DNA of 36,754 bases. Source: Mesorhizobium amorphae. Lineage in GTDB: Bacteria > Pseudomonadota > Alphaproteobacteria > Rhizobiales > Rhizobiaceae. Below, one piece after another: positions 26,833-34,194 of this stretch (the stretch's first letter is position 1; each line of letters begins with the position of its first letter). Where the stretch lies: assembly GCA_003240775.1 (NCBI GenBank), contig QFNI01000039.1, forward strand, positions 1 through 36,754, given 5' to 3'. The position numbers and the translations under genes are program-made. The notes beneath the pieces are model-generated. The model saw only the letters and a program-made list of their open reading frames with translations. It made no database searches and had not been told where the DNA came from.

Positions 26833-27246
26833 GTGAGCGCCGGGGCGCTCATCGAAGCCGTGTCGGTCGCCGTGCGGCGAGGCGACACGCTTCTTCTCGT
26901 CAAGCGCGGGCGTGCTCCCGCGCAAGGGCTCTATGCCTTTCCAGGCGGTCGGGTCGACCCCGGCGAAAGCCTGGAAGACGCCGCGCGGCGCGAGTTGCGC
27001 GAGGAGACCGGGCTCGTTGCCGGCTCTCTCGCCCCGCTCGCAAGCCTCCATCTGCCCCACGACACCGAACCCCACATCCCCCGCTACGCGCTGACCGTCT
27101 TCCTGTGCGAAGCGGCTGATGGCACGCCGGTTGCGGCCGACGATGCGGCGGAAGCCGGCTTCTTCACGCTCGCCGCGATGGCCGGCCTGCCCATGACCGC
27201 GTCCACCTTAACCGTAGCGCGAGAAGTTCTGGCGCCTGCGCCTTGA
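26833..27246 (+). CDS. Nudix hydrolase
   Basis: A 137-residue Nudix-fold pyrophosphohydrolase. The Nudix box G-x5-E-x7-REL-x-EE-x-G-L is complete (GRVDPGESLEDAARRELREE followed by TGL, about residues 39-61). An ADP-ribose or (d)NTP-type substrate is possible, but the sequence does not decide. Start GTG 26833 gives MSAGALIEAVSVAVRRGDTLLLVKRGRAP, the usual beginning; its ribosome site is weak. The preceding 50-residue gene ends 23 nt upstream, and the next gene begins just after its stop, so the three probably share a transcript. Confidence 0.92.
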   Translation: MSAGALIEAVSVAVRRGDTLLLVKRGRAPAQGLYAFPGGRVDPGESLEDAARRELREETGLVAGSLAPLASLHLPHDTEPHIPRYALTVFLCEAADGTPVAADDAAEAGFFTLAAMAGLPMTASTLTVAREVLAPAP

Positions 27247-27269
27247 GCCTGCCCCATTGGGCGTGCTCC

Positions 27270-27650
27270 ATGCCGTCCATGCGCATTCAGGCAGCAATTC
27301 TTTCCATTGGTCTCGCTGTCGCCCAGGCGCAAAGCGCGCGCGCGGCCGACGGCCCCTTCGAGCCCGGCCTTCTGCGCCTGGCCGAAATCCTCGGCTCGCT
27401 GCATTTCCTGGAAACGCTCTGCAAGAGCGCCGACACCACCGACTGGCGCGGCGAGATGGAGCGGCTGCTGCAATCCGAAAATCCGGAAGAGGCGCGCCGC
27501 GCGCGCTTCGTCGGCTCCTTCAACGCCGGCTATCGCGCCTTCTCCGTGTCCTATTCCACCTGCACGCTTTCGGCCAAGGCGGCCATCGCGCTCTACAAGC
27601 GCGAAGGCGACACGCTCACGCGCGACGTCACCGCCCGCTTCGGCAATTAG
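27270..27650 (+). CDS. TIGR02301 family exported protein
   Basis: A roughly 126-residue exported protein. A signal peptide (MRIQAAILSIGLAVAQAQSARA, cleavage before ADG) is followed by GLLRLAEILGSLHFLETLC, W-G-EM--LL, FVGSFNAGYRAFSVSYSTC and a C-terminal helix, the pattern I know as TIGR02301, an alphaproteobacterial family of unknown function. The two cysteines (in ETLC and STC) could form a disulfide in the periplasm. Start codons at 27270 and 27279 (both ATG) are possible, and a TTG at 27243 overlaps the Nudix stop; none has a clear ribosome site. I prefer an ATG because it fits the signal peptide. Confidence 0.8.
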   Translation: MPSMRIQAAILSIGLAVAQAQSARAADGPFEPGLLRLAEILGSLHFLETLCKSADTTDWRGEMERLLQSENPEEARRARFVGSFNAGYRAFSVSYSTCTLSAKAAIALYKREGDTLTRDVTARFGN

Positions 27651-27711
27651 GCAACGGTTAACCTTTTATTCGAGTGCGCGGTATCGAAGCGTCCTCGCCA
27701 TGCTACAACCC

Positions 27712-27726
27712 TTAATGAGACCTTAA
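27712..27726. promoter_or_regulatory. CtrA-type box (TTAA-N7-TTAA)
   Basis: TTAA (27712-27715), spacer TGAGACC, TTAA (27723-27726) is an exact match to the full CtrA recognition pattern. A -10-like CATAAA (27734-27739) lies at a spacing that would place the box across the -35 region, as in CtrA-activated promoters. It would serve the genes at 27801 and 28069. Confidence 0.55.
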
Positions 27727-27750
27727 TCGATCGCATAAACTCGGTTCTTT

Positions 27751-27778
27751 CGGCGGCTCGGCCAGTGCCCAGCCGCCG
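27751..27778 (+). repeat. Hairpin in the leader of the 85-residue gene
   Basis: CGGCGGCT (27751-27758) pairs perfectly with AGCCGCCG (27771-27778) around a 12-nt loop. It lies just before the ribosome-binding region (GGGAGG, 27784-27789) of the gene at 27801, so it could influence translation. It has no T-tract. Confidence 0.35.
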
Positions 27779-27800
27779 CCGATGGGAGGCGCGGAAGCCC

Positions 27801-28058
27801 ATGCAGCAAGGCCATAACGACATCGACGCGCTGGTGCGCGAGGAAAAGCGCCTGACCGCCGTTGAAAGCCACAACGAGGCCTGGGCCGAAGGCCTGTCCG
27901 CAGGCATCGAGCCCGAGATCATCGCGGAAGCCGCGCTGACCACGGCCTTCGCCGAACTCTGCCGCACCGGCGGCGAGCGCCAGGCCCTGGCGCTTCTCGA
28001 CCGCATGCGCGGCCTCGTGGAAGCCGGCGAGTTCGAGCCCCTCAAGCTGCGCCACTGA
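27801..28058 (+). CDS. Uncharacterised small acidic protein (85 aa)
   Basis: An 85-residue, Glu/Ala/Leu-rich, all-helical-looking protein: MQQGHNDIDALVREEKRL, then an acidic middle (IEPEIIAEAALTTAFAELC) and LLDRMRGLVEAGEFEP. No signal peptide or membrane span. I do not recognise a named family. ATG 27801 is preceded by GGGAGG about 11 bases upstream and GGAAG four bases upstream. A CtrA-type box lies about 75 nt in front, so cell-cycle-linked expression is possible. The next gene begins 10 nt after its stop and is likely cotranscribed. Confidence 0.75.
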   Translation: MQQGHNDIDALVREEKRLTAVESHNEAWAEGLSAGIEPEIIAEAALTTAFAELCRTGGERQALALLDRMRGLVEAGEFEPLKLRH

Positions 28059-28068
28059 GGCCCGACTG

Positions 28069-28809
28069 TTGCTTCGCTTCCCGTCTCGAATCGTCCGCGC
28101 CGCCGCCGCTGCCCTTCTCTTGTCCGTGGCGCCGGTTCCCAGTGCCTGGGCGCTGAGCGAGATCCAGCGCGAGGAGCTGCCGCCGCCCGGCGCCCAGCCG
28201 CCCGCCGAGACGCCTGAAGCCGCCACGCCCGAGACGCCACCCCCCGCCGAAGCGCCGCAGGCGTCCCCCGAAGCCGCGCCCGACGCGGCCGAAACCCCGG
28301 ACGCGCCGGACACCGAAGCCACCCAGGTCGAGCGCGTGCCGCCTCCGCCCGTGGAATACGACCTCGCCAAGCTGCCCGAGCCCGTGCGCCGCATGCACGA
28401 CCGCTTGATCGAGGCCTGCAAGACGGGCGATCCCGAACAGCTCCGCCAGTTGCTCGAAACCGGCGAGAGCGCCACCCAGATTTCCGTCGGCCCCGTGGAA
28501 GGCGATCCGATCGCCTATCTCAAGACCTCTTCGGGCGATGGCGGCGGATTAGAGCTTCTTGCCATCCTCCAGGATGTGCTGTCCGCAGGCTATGTCCATC
28601 TCGACGCGGGCGAGCCCGATGAGCTCTATGTCTGGCCCTACTTCTTCGCCGTCCCCCTCGATTCGCTCACGGACAAGCAGAAGGTCGAACTCTTCCGCAT
28701 CCTGACCGCGGGCGACTTCGAGGAGATGCAGAATTTCGGCTCCTACGTCTTCTACCGCGTGGGCATCACGCCTGAAGGCCGCTGGGCCTTCTTCCTGGCG
28801 GGTGACTGA
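28069..28809 (+). CDS. Conserved-type exported protein with Pro/Ala-rich linker
   Basis: A 246-residue protein. It has a signal peptide (MLRFPSRIVRAAAAALLLSV..PSAWA, cleavage near residue 28), then a Pro/Ala/Glu linker (about 37-85, probably disordered) and a folded C-terminal domain: LPEPVRRMHDRLIEACKTGD, LLETGE-ATQ, GDPIAYLK, AGYVHLDAGEPDELYVWPYF, FRILTAGDFEEMQNFGSYVF and ending GRWAFFLAGD. I recall this C-terminal pattern as a conserved hypothetical of Rhizobiales; no activity is known to me. The start is TTG 28069, with GAGG about eight bases upstream, because it alone gives a full signal peptide. Probably periplasmic. Confidence 0.82.
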   Translation: MLRFPSRIVRAAAAALLLSVAPVPSAWALSEIQREELPPPGAQPPAETPEAATPETPPPAEAPQASPEAAPDAAETPDAPDTEATQVERVPPPPVEYDLAKLPEPVRRMHDRLIEACKTGDPEQLRQLLETGESATQISVGPVEGDPIAYLKTSSGDGGGLELLAILQDVLSAGYVHLDAGEPDELYVWPYFFAVPLDSLTDKQKVELFRILTAGDFEEMQNFGSYVFYRVGITPEGRWAFFLAGD

Positions 28810-28823
28810 GCCCCGAATGTCCC

Positions 28824-28890
28824 AAGCATTTCCAGCAAAAGTGCGAAGCGGTTTTGCGTCCGGAAATGCGGTAAAAACAAAGAGCTAGAG
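28824..28890. repeat. Dispersed palindromic intergenic element
   Basis: GCATTTCC (28826-28833) and GGAAATGC (28862-28869) form the outer stem, and GCAAAA/TTTTGC an inner stem. They are followed by GTAAAAACAAAGAGCTAGAGC. I recognise this layout from many Rhizobiales intergenic regions, where near-identical copies are scattered. It lies between convergent genes and includes the TAG stop (28885-28887) of the minus-strand gene. It may act as a bidirectional terminator. Confidence 0.75.
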
Positions 28891-30207
28891 CGCTTCCCCG
28901 AAGCGCACCGCCTCGCCCGTCGACGGTGTGGTGATCTCGCCCTCCCACATCACGCGCTGCCCGCGCACGATCGTGCCGACCGGCCAGCCCGTCACCTCCA
29001 CCCCGTCATAGGGCGTCCATCCGGCCTTCGATCCCGCTTGGGCGTCGAGGATCGTTTCGCGCCGCTTGAGGTCCACCACCGAGAAGTCCGCGTCGGTGCC
29101 GACTGCGATCCGCCCTTTGCCCGCGATGCCGAACAGGCGCGCCGGTCCCGCGCTCGTCATGTCCACCAGCCGGTTCAGGCTCAGCCGGCCCGCCGCCACA
29201 TGGTCGAGCATCACCGGCAACAGCGTCTGCACCCCCGTCATGCCCGAAGGGGACTGCGGATAGGGCTTGGCCTTTTCCTCCAGCGTGTGCGGCGCATGGT
29301 CCGAGCCCAGGATGTCGAGCAGCCCGTTCTGCACGGCGGTCCAAAGAGCCGTTCTGTGCCGCGTGTCGCGCACCGGCGGGTTCATCTGAAGCTTCGTGCC
29401 GAGCCGGGCGTAATCCTCGGCGGAAAGCGTCAGGTGATGCGGTGTCACCTCGCAGCTCGCGCGGTCCTTGGCGTCTGCGAGAAGCGGCAGCTCCTCCGCC
29501 GTCGAGATGTGCAGCACATGGATGCGCGCGCCCGTTTCCCCGGCGATCCGCAGCAGGCGCTCGGTCGAGGAAACGGCTGCCTGCACGTCGCGCCACACAT
29601 GGTGCGAGTTGGGCTCGCCCTCCACCCGCTCGCCCATGCGCTCGCGCAGGCGGAACTCGTCCTCGGAATGAAAGGCCGCGCGCCGCCGCGTGTTGCGCAG
29701 GATCGCGGCGACCCCCTCGTCGTCCTCGACCAGCAGGCTGCCGGTGGACGAGCCCATGAACACCTTGATGCCCGCCGCAGCCGGCAGGCGTTCGAGCTCT
29801 CCCACATCGCCCGCGTTCTCGCGCGTGCCGCCGACCCAGAAGGCGAAATCGCAATGCATCCGGCCCTTCGCGCGCCGAACCTTGTCGGCCAGCGCCGCCT
29901 CGCTCGTGGTCAGCGGGTTGGTGTTGGGCATCTCGAACACGGCCGTGACACCGCCCAGCACGGCGGCGCGCGATCCCGTTTCCAGATCTTCCTTGTGCTC
30001 GAGCCCCGGCTCGCGGAAATGCACCTGGCTGTCGATCACGCCCGGCAGGATGTGCAGGCCCGTGCAGTCGATCACCTCGCCCGCATCGGCGCCCGCAAGC
30101 GTTCCGATCGCCGCGATCCGGCCGCCGCGCACGCCGATCGCGCGCTCGCCCACGCCATCCTGGTTCACCACGGTCCCGCCGCGCAGGATCAGGTCAAAGC
30201 TCGCCAC
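28885..30207 (-). CDS. Dihydroorotase-like amidohydrolase
   Basis: A 440-residue cyclic amidohydrolase closest to class-I dihydroorotase (carbamoyl-aspartate to dihydroorotate, pyrimidine synthesis). Seen are the N-terminal FDLILRGGTVVNQDG, D59-S-Q61-V-H63-F-R65-EPG, EMPNTNPLTT, IKVFMGSSTG, AFHSEDE, HVLHISTAEE and DILGSDHAPHTLEEK. The first metal-ligand His of the usual D-x-H-x-H is Gln61, so either the metal site differs or activity is altered. Other metal-site regions look intact. GTG 30207 has GGAGAG seven bases upstream. No pyrB is adjacent, and it is divergent from ygfZ. It may be a second, PyrX-like or different-substrate member. Its last codons lie in a dispersed repeat. Confidence 0.88.
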   Translation of the reverse strand: MASFDLILRGGTVVNQDGVGERAIGVRGGRIAAIGTLAGADAGEVIDCTGLHILPGVIDSQVHFREPGLEHKEDLETGSRAAVLGGVTAVFEMPNTNPLTTSEAALADKVRRAKGRMHCDFAFWVGGTRENAGDVGELERLPAAAGIKVFMGSSTGSLLVEDDEGVAAILRNTRRRAAFHSEDEFRLRERMGERVEGEPNSHHVWRDVQAAVSSTERLLRIAGETGARIHVLHISTAEELPLLADAKDRASCEVTPHHLTLSAEDYARLGTKLQMNPPVRDTRHRTALWTAVQNGLLDILGSDHAPHTLEEKAKPYPQSPSGMTGVQTLLPVMLDHVAAGRLSLNRLVDMTSAGPARLFGIAGKGRIAVGTDADFSVVDLKRRETILDAQAGSKAGWTPYDGVEVTGWPVGTIVRGQRVMWEGEITTPSTGEAVRFGEAL

Positions 30208-30285
30208 CGTCACACTCTCCCAACCTTGTCCGCTGCTCCCTGCGGGCATAGTTAAGCCCTGCCCCGCCCGCAAGCGCCACAGCCC

Positions 30286-31128
30286 ATGCCGACCATTTCC
30301 CTGCCCGATCGCTCAACGCTTTCCGTTTCCGGCCCGGATGCCGGGAGCTTTCTCCAGAACATCGTCACCACCGACGTGGAAGCGCTCGCACCTGACGAAT
30401 TGCGCGCCTGTGCGCTCTTGTCCCCGCAGGGCAAGATCCTCTTTGACTTCCTGGTGTCCCGCACGCCCGAGGGCTTCCGCCTCGACCTGCGCGCAGATGT
30501 GGCGCCGGACCTCGCCAAGCGCCTCACGCTCTACAAGCTGCGCGCGAAGGTGGTGATCGCCGCTCCCGAAGATGCCGGCATCTCCGTGTCCTGGGACGAC
30601 CCTGCGACCCCCGGCGTCCGCGACACCCGCTTCCCGACCGAATGGAACGTCGAGCGCTCCTACGGCACCCCCGCCGCGCCTCCTTCTGCCGACGACTGGA
30701 ACGCGCTTCGCATCCGCGCCGGCGTGGCCGAAAGCGGCAGCGATTTCGAGCTGGGCGACGCTTTCCCCCACGATGTGCTCCTCGACCAGAACACGGGCGT
30801 AGGATTCCGCAAGGGCTGCTTCGTCGGCCAGGAGGTCGTCTCGCGCATGCAGCACCGTGGCACCGCGCGGCGCCGCATCGTGCTCGTCTCTGCCAGTGCC
30901 CCGCTTCCCGCCCCCGGCACTCCGGTCGAAGCTTCCGGCCGCGCCATCGGAACGCTCGGCACGGTTGTCGGCACACACGCGCTCGCCCTCCTCCGCCTAG
31001 ACCGCGTGTCGGATGCCGCCGCCGCCGGCCAGCCCATCACGGCAGGCGGCGCGCCCCTCACCGTAGCCCTTCCCCCCGGCGTTTCCTTCACCTTTCCCGC
31101 CATCGAGCGTGAGGCGGCGCCCGACTGA
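30286..31128 (+). CDS. ygfZ: Folate-binding Fe-S assembly factor YgfZ/GcvT-like
   Basis: A 280-residue protein of the YgfZ/IBA57 family, related to the T-protein of glycine cleavage. It uses tetrahydrofolate to support [4Fe-4S] cluster enzymes. The hallmark K-G-C-[FY]-x-G-Q-E is KGCFVGQEVVSRMQHRGT starting at residue 176 with Cys178. The N-terminus has DAGSFLQNIVTTDV and LLSPQGKILFDFLV, typical of the family. ATG 30286 fits; a strong ribosome site is not visible. Its TGA shares one base with the ATG of the next gene (TGATG), so they are translationally coupled. Cytoplasmic. Confidence 0.93.
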   Translation: MPTISLPDRSTLSVSGPDAGSFLQNIVTTDVEALAPDELRACALLSPQGKILFDFLVSRTPEGFRLDLRADVAPDLAKRLTLYKLRAKVVIAAPEDAGISVSWDDPATPGVRDTRFPTEWNVERSYGTPAAPPSADDWNALRIRAGVAESGSDFELGDAFPHDVLLDQNTGVGFRKGCFVGQEVVSRMQHRGTARRRIVLVSASAPLPAPGTPVEASGRAIGTLGTVVGTHALALLRLDRVSDAAAAGQPITAGGAPLTVALPPGVSFTFPAIEREAAPD

Positions 31129-31739
31129 TGCCGCCGCGTTCAGCCCCGCCGCGCGCCTGGCAGCGCATGCTGTCGGGCCGTCGCCTCGACCTGCTCGACC
31201 CCTCGCCGCTCGACGTCGAGATTTCCGACATCGCCCACGGCCTCGCCCGTGTCGCCCGCTGGAACGGCCAGACGCTCGGCCCCCACGCTTTCTCGGTGGC
31301 CCAGCATTCGCTTCTGGTGGAACAGATCTTCGTCCTGATCGGCGAGCCGCCGACGCCTGCCGAACGCATGGTGGCCCTGCTGCACGACGCCGCCGAATAT
31401 GTGATCGGCGACATGATCTCGCCCTTCAAGGCCGTGGTCGGCGGCGGCTACCGCGAGGTCGAGCACCGCCTGCGCCGCGCCATCCACCTCCGCTTCGCCC
31501 TGCCCGCCGAGCCCACCCGCAAGCTGGAAGCCCGCATCAAGCGCGCCGACCAGATCTGCGCCTATCACGAAGCCACGACGCTTGCCGGCTTCTCTCCTCG
31601 CGAAGCGACGAGCTTCTTCGGCAAGCCCGACGGCATGAGGCCCGATCAGCTGCTCCTCGTGCCCGAGCCGACGGAAGCGGTGCAACTGGCGTTCGTTTCC
31701 CGCTTCGGCGCACTGGAAGCTGCCCGCCACGCGGGGTGA
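31128..31739 (+). CDS. HD-domain hydrolase (YfbR-like)
   Basis: A 203-residue HD-superfamily metal-dependent phosphohydrolase. HAFSVAQHSLLVEQIF supplies the first His, LLHDAAEYVIGDM the HD pair, and IKRADQICAYHEA the distal Asp, the layout of YfbR-like 5'-nucleotidases. Relatives in Rhizobiales are annotated 'HD family hydrolase' or 'phosphohydrolase'. Start ATG 31128 overlaps the ygfZ stop by one base. No signal peptide. Substrate unknown, with deoxynucleoside monophosphates as a reasonable guess. Coupling to a folate-binding Fe-S factor may be only positional. Confidence 0.9.
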   Translation: MPPRSAPPRAWQRMLSGRRLDLLDPSPLDVEISDIAHGLARVARWNGQTLGPHAFSVAQHSLLVEQIFVLIGEPPTPAERMVALLHDAAEYVIGDMISPFKAVVGGGYREVEHRLRRAIHLRFALPAEPTRKLEARIKRADQICAYHEATTLAGFSPREATSFFGKPDGMRPDQLLLVPEPTEAVQLAFVSRFGALEAARHAG

Positions 31740-31819
31740 GTTATCGCGTGCTTGAGGCGCGGGACCCACGACATGGGTTGGAGTGCTTCTGCTTCCCCAG
31801 CGATGCATGCCCGTCACCA

Positions 31820-31852
31820 CATGGATTCTCGGGTCGAGCCCGAGAATGACGA
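31820..31852 (+). repeat. Palindromic intergenic repeat, copy 1
   Basis: CATGGATTCTCGGG, TCGAG, CCCGAGAATGACGA: a 9-bp dyad (ATTCTCGGG/CCCGAGAAT) with flanking CATGG and GACGA. The same element is repeated in inverse orientation at 31923-31954. This 'GGATTCTCGGGT..AAGCCCGAGAATGACG' sequence type is common between genes in Hyphomicrobiales. Confidence 0.85.
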
Positions 31853-31922
31853 AGGGACGAGGCAATCGGCTCATCCCGAATGCCGAAGGGCTCCATTCCC
31901 GTCACCATCTCCACACCCACCT

Positions 31923-31954
31923 CGTCATTCTCGGGCTTGACCCGAGAATCCATG
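31923..31954 (-). repeat. Palindromic intergenic repeat, copy 2 (inverted)
   Basis: CGTCATTCTCGGG, CTTGA, CCCGAGAATCCATG: the reverse complement of copy 1 apart from differences in the central loop. Together the two copies could fold into a larger cruciform or terminate both convergent transcripts. Confidence 0.85.
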
Positions 31955-32078
31955 CCATGACGGAGGCGAGAGACGTGACGGCGCAGAACAGGTTCAGGTG
32001 TGCAAAAAGATGGCCGCCTGCTTCCCTCTGAGCCGGGGTAAGACCACCGGCGAGGCGCGTGGCAACGAGACACCACCC

Positions 32079-33542
32079 CTACCGCCGCGCCCGCTCCAGC
32101 CGATCCAGAAACCACTGCGTCAGCCGAACCCAAACCTCGTCCTTCTCTCCCGAGTCCTCCCACCCGTGATCCAGGTTCGGGTTGTCGTTCACCTCGATCA
32201 CGCACACCCCGTCATCCGTCTCCTTCAGGTCCACCCCGTAGAGCCCGTCCCCGATGCAGCGCGCGGCCTTCACCGCCGTTTCCACCACGCTTTGCGGCGC
32301 GTCCTTCAGCGTGAACGTCTTCACCCCGCCCATGTCCGGCTTGCCGCCCCGATCGTGGTTGACGATCTGCCAGTGCTTCTTGGCCATCAGATATTGCACG
32401 GCGAACAGCGGCTTGCCGCCCAGCACGCCGACGCGCCAGTCGTAGCGGGTGGGAATGTATTTCTGTGCGATGATGAGGTCGGAATCCTCGAGCCACTTGG
32501 CGGCCAGCGCCTTCAACTCGCTCGCGTTCTCCGCTTTCTTCACCCCGCGCGAAAACGCGCTGTCGGGAATCTTCAGCACCAGCGGGAATCCAAGCCTGTC
32601 GGCCGCCGCTTCGCAGTCGCCGAGCCCCGCGATCATCACGGTCGGCGGCACCGGCACTTTGTTGGCGCTCATCAGCTCGTTTAGGTAAACCTTGTTGGTG
32701 CAGCGGATCATCGACAAGGGGTCGTCGATCACCGGCATCCCCTCCTGCTCCGCGCGGCGGGCGAAGCGGTAGGTGTGGTTGGAAATGGCCGTCGTCTCGC
32801 GGATGAACAGCGCATCGTAATTGGCGAGCTTCGCCAGATCCTTGCGCGTGATCGGCTCCACCTCCACGCCCATCTTCTCCGCGATGCGTGCCCAGTGGCG
32901 CAGGGACGAAATAGCCGAAGGCGGCATCTCGTCCTGCGGGTTCACGAGCGTGGCGAAAGTGTAGCGCGCCGGTGTCCGCGCGCGTCCGTCGCGCCATTCG
33001 CGCTGGGTGTAGCGCTCGAGGCTCAGGAGGAAGCGTTCGCGCTCGGCGCCCTCGATCCGCGACAAGGGCTGAAGCCCGATCTTGCGGATCGCGGCCCAGC
33101 CGTCCGTTTCCTTGATCTGCACTTCCAGCGCCGGCGCGCGGAACCAGTCGAACAGGAGCTTGGCGAAACGGTCCCAGGCGCGGCTCGGCCCCAGGCCGAA
33201 GAACACAGACACCTTGCCCGGAAACACGCCGCCCAGCTCCTTGCGGCATTTGTTGAGGGCCACGTCGAGTTCGGGCAGCGCGTTTTCGTAGAGCTTGCGC
33301 TCGGACAGGTCGATCATGGTCTCGACGCTCGGGATCACCTTGTGCCCGCGCGACGATGCGAGCAGCGAGGCGTAATAGCCCCGGCTCTGATAGGCATAGG
33401 TGCCCGACAGGTTGATCACCTTCGGCCGCTGCCCCCGAAACAGCGCGGGATGCACCAGATAGTCCTTGTTGGTGATCACCTTGTGCGGCGTGTCGACCTG
33501 GCCGAGATCGCTCTGCCGCCCGGTCAGGATCACCCAGCTCAC
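32079..33542 (-). CDS. RimK-family ATP-grasp ligase with N-terminal RLAN domain
   Basis: A 487-residue two-domain protein. The N-terminal ~200 residues (SWVILTGRQSDLGQVDTPHKVITNKDYL..., VINLSGTYAYQSRGYYASLLA) match the RLAN (RimK-like ATP-grasp N-terminal) domain. The C-terminal ~290 residues are ATP-grasp, with FPLVLKIPDSAFSRGVKK (ATP lysines), IIAQKYIPTRYDWRVGVLGG and a metal-binding end GVDLKETDDGVCVIEVNDNP. Such enzymes form amide/peptide bonds between an amino acid and a protein or peptide carboxylate. The target here is unknown, and ribosomal S6 is only one possibility. GTG 33542 overlaps the acetyltransferase stop (GTGA), an arrangement predicted to form a peptide-modifying system. Confidence 0.92.
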   Translation of the reverse strand: MSWVILTGRQSDLGQVDTPHKVITNKDYLVHPALFRGQRPKVINLSGTYAYQSRGYYASLLASSRGHKVIPSVETMIDLSERKLYENALPELDVALNKCRKELGGVFPGKVSVFFGLGPSRAWDRFAKLLFDWFRAPALEVQIKETDGWAAIRKIGLQPLSRIEGAERERFLLSLERYTQREWRDGRARTPARYTFATLVNPQDEMPPSAISSLRHWARIAEKMGVEVEPITRKDLAKLANYDALFIRETTAISNHTYRFARRAEQEGMPVIDDPLSMIRCTNKVYLNELMSANKVPVPPTVMIAGLGDCEAAADRLGFPLVLKIPDSAFSRGVKKAENASELKALAAKWLEDSDLIIAQKYIPTRYDWRVGVLGGKPLFAVQYLMAKKHWQIVNHDRGGKPDMGGVKTFTLKDAPQSVVETAVKAARCIGDGLYGVDLKETDDGVCVIEVNDNPNLDHGWEDSGEKDEVWVRLTQWFLDRLERARR

Positions 33543-34027
33543 GCAGCCCCTCCCAGAACCTTTTGGAAATGCAGCGCGCTCCCCCCGTCCGAATAATAGC
33601 CGGGCGTTTCGCCCAACGGCTCGAAGCCGTGGGTCTCGTAGAGCGCGATGGCGCGAGCGTTGTCGGCGCGCACTTCGAGCGTCATCGCAACACAGCCCCT
33701 CGCCTCGGCCGCCTGTTGCGCCGCCTTCAGAAGCCGCGCACCCAGCCCCTGCCCCGCAGCGCTCCCGAGAACCGCCAGCGAGTAGAGCCGTGCCCGGCGC
33801 GAATAGGCGCGAAACAGAACCACGCTGCACCCCAGAACCACCCCGGCCGCATCCGCCACGAGCACCGCGGCGCTGCTTGAGCCGATCAGTCGCCGAAACG
33901 AGCGCCGGCTGATCCTGTCGCTCGCGAAAGCGCCGTTCTCGATTGCCACGATTTCGGGGAGATCGCCCGGTTCCGCCACGCGGATCGCGAGCGGGGCACC
34001 GTCTGCCGGAGTGGGGCTCTGGACCAT
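33539..34027 (-). CDS. GNAT-family N-acetyltransferase
   Basis: A 162-residue RimI-like acetyltransferase. The fold starts at LAIRVAEPGDLPEIVAIENGAF. ARLYSLAVLGSAAGQGLGARLL contains the acetyl-CoA loop (Q-x2-G-x-G/A), and LEVRADNARAIALYETHGFE is the conserved end. ATG 34027 is chosen because upstream in-frame sequence is Arg-rich and non-conserved in look; the ribosome site is weak. Its stop overlaps the RimK/RLAN start by four bases. In other proteobacteria the equivalent protein is often fused to a C39-type peptidase domain; none is present here. Confidence 0.88.
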   Translation of the reverse strand: MVQSPTPADGAPLAIRVAEPGDLPEIVAIENGAFASDRISRRSFRRLIGSSSAAVLVADAAGVVLGCSVVLFRAYSRRARLYSLAVLGSAAGQGLGARLLKAAQQAAEARGCVAMTLEVRADNARAIALYETHGFEPLGETPGYYSDGGSALHFQKVLGGAA

Positions 34028-34194
34028 CCGCAACCTTGCGTGTCGAGCCCGTGCCGGGCGATCGGGACGAGCGGTTATCCGCGCGCGGATTCCGGCCAAA
34101 ATGTGACACGCCGCGCCGCGCGAACCGCGCTCCGATCAATGCCGCTGATCGGTCCTTCGCCACTTTTCATTAACGCTCCCATCGCCCATCGGAT

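Larger units (their letters stand above)
31740..32078. other. Gene-free stretch with paired dispersed repeats
   Basis: These 339 nt between convergent genes contain two copies of one palindromic element in opposite orientation (see 31820-31852 and 31923-31954), with a 70-nt spacer. No credible ORF, tRNA or T-tract terminator was found in the rest. Confidence 0.7.

Noticed and set aside
30141..30273. Upstream extension of the dihydroorotase-like protein (22 more residues)
   Set aside because: GTG 30207 has a well-spaced GGAGAG and starts at the family N-terminus; the extension is not protein-like.
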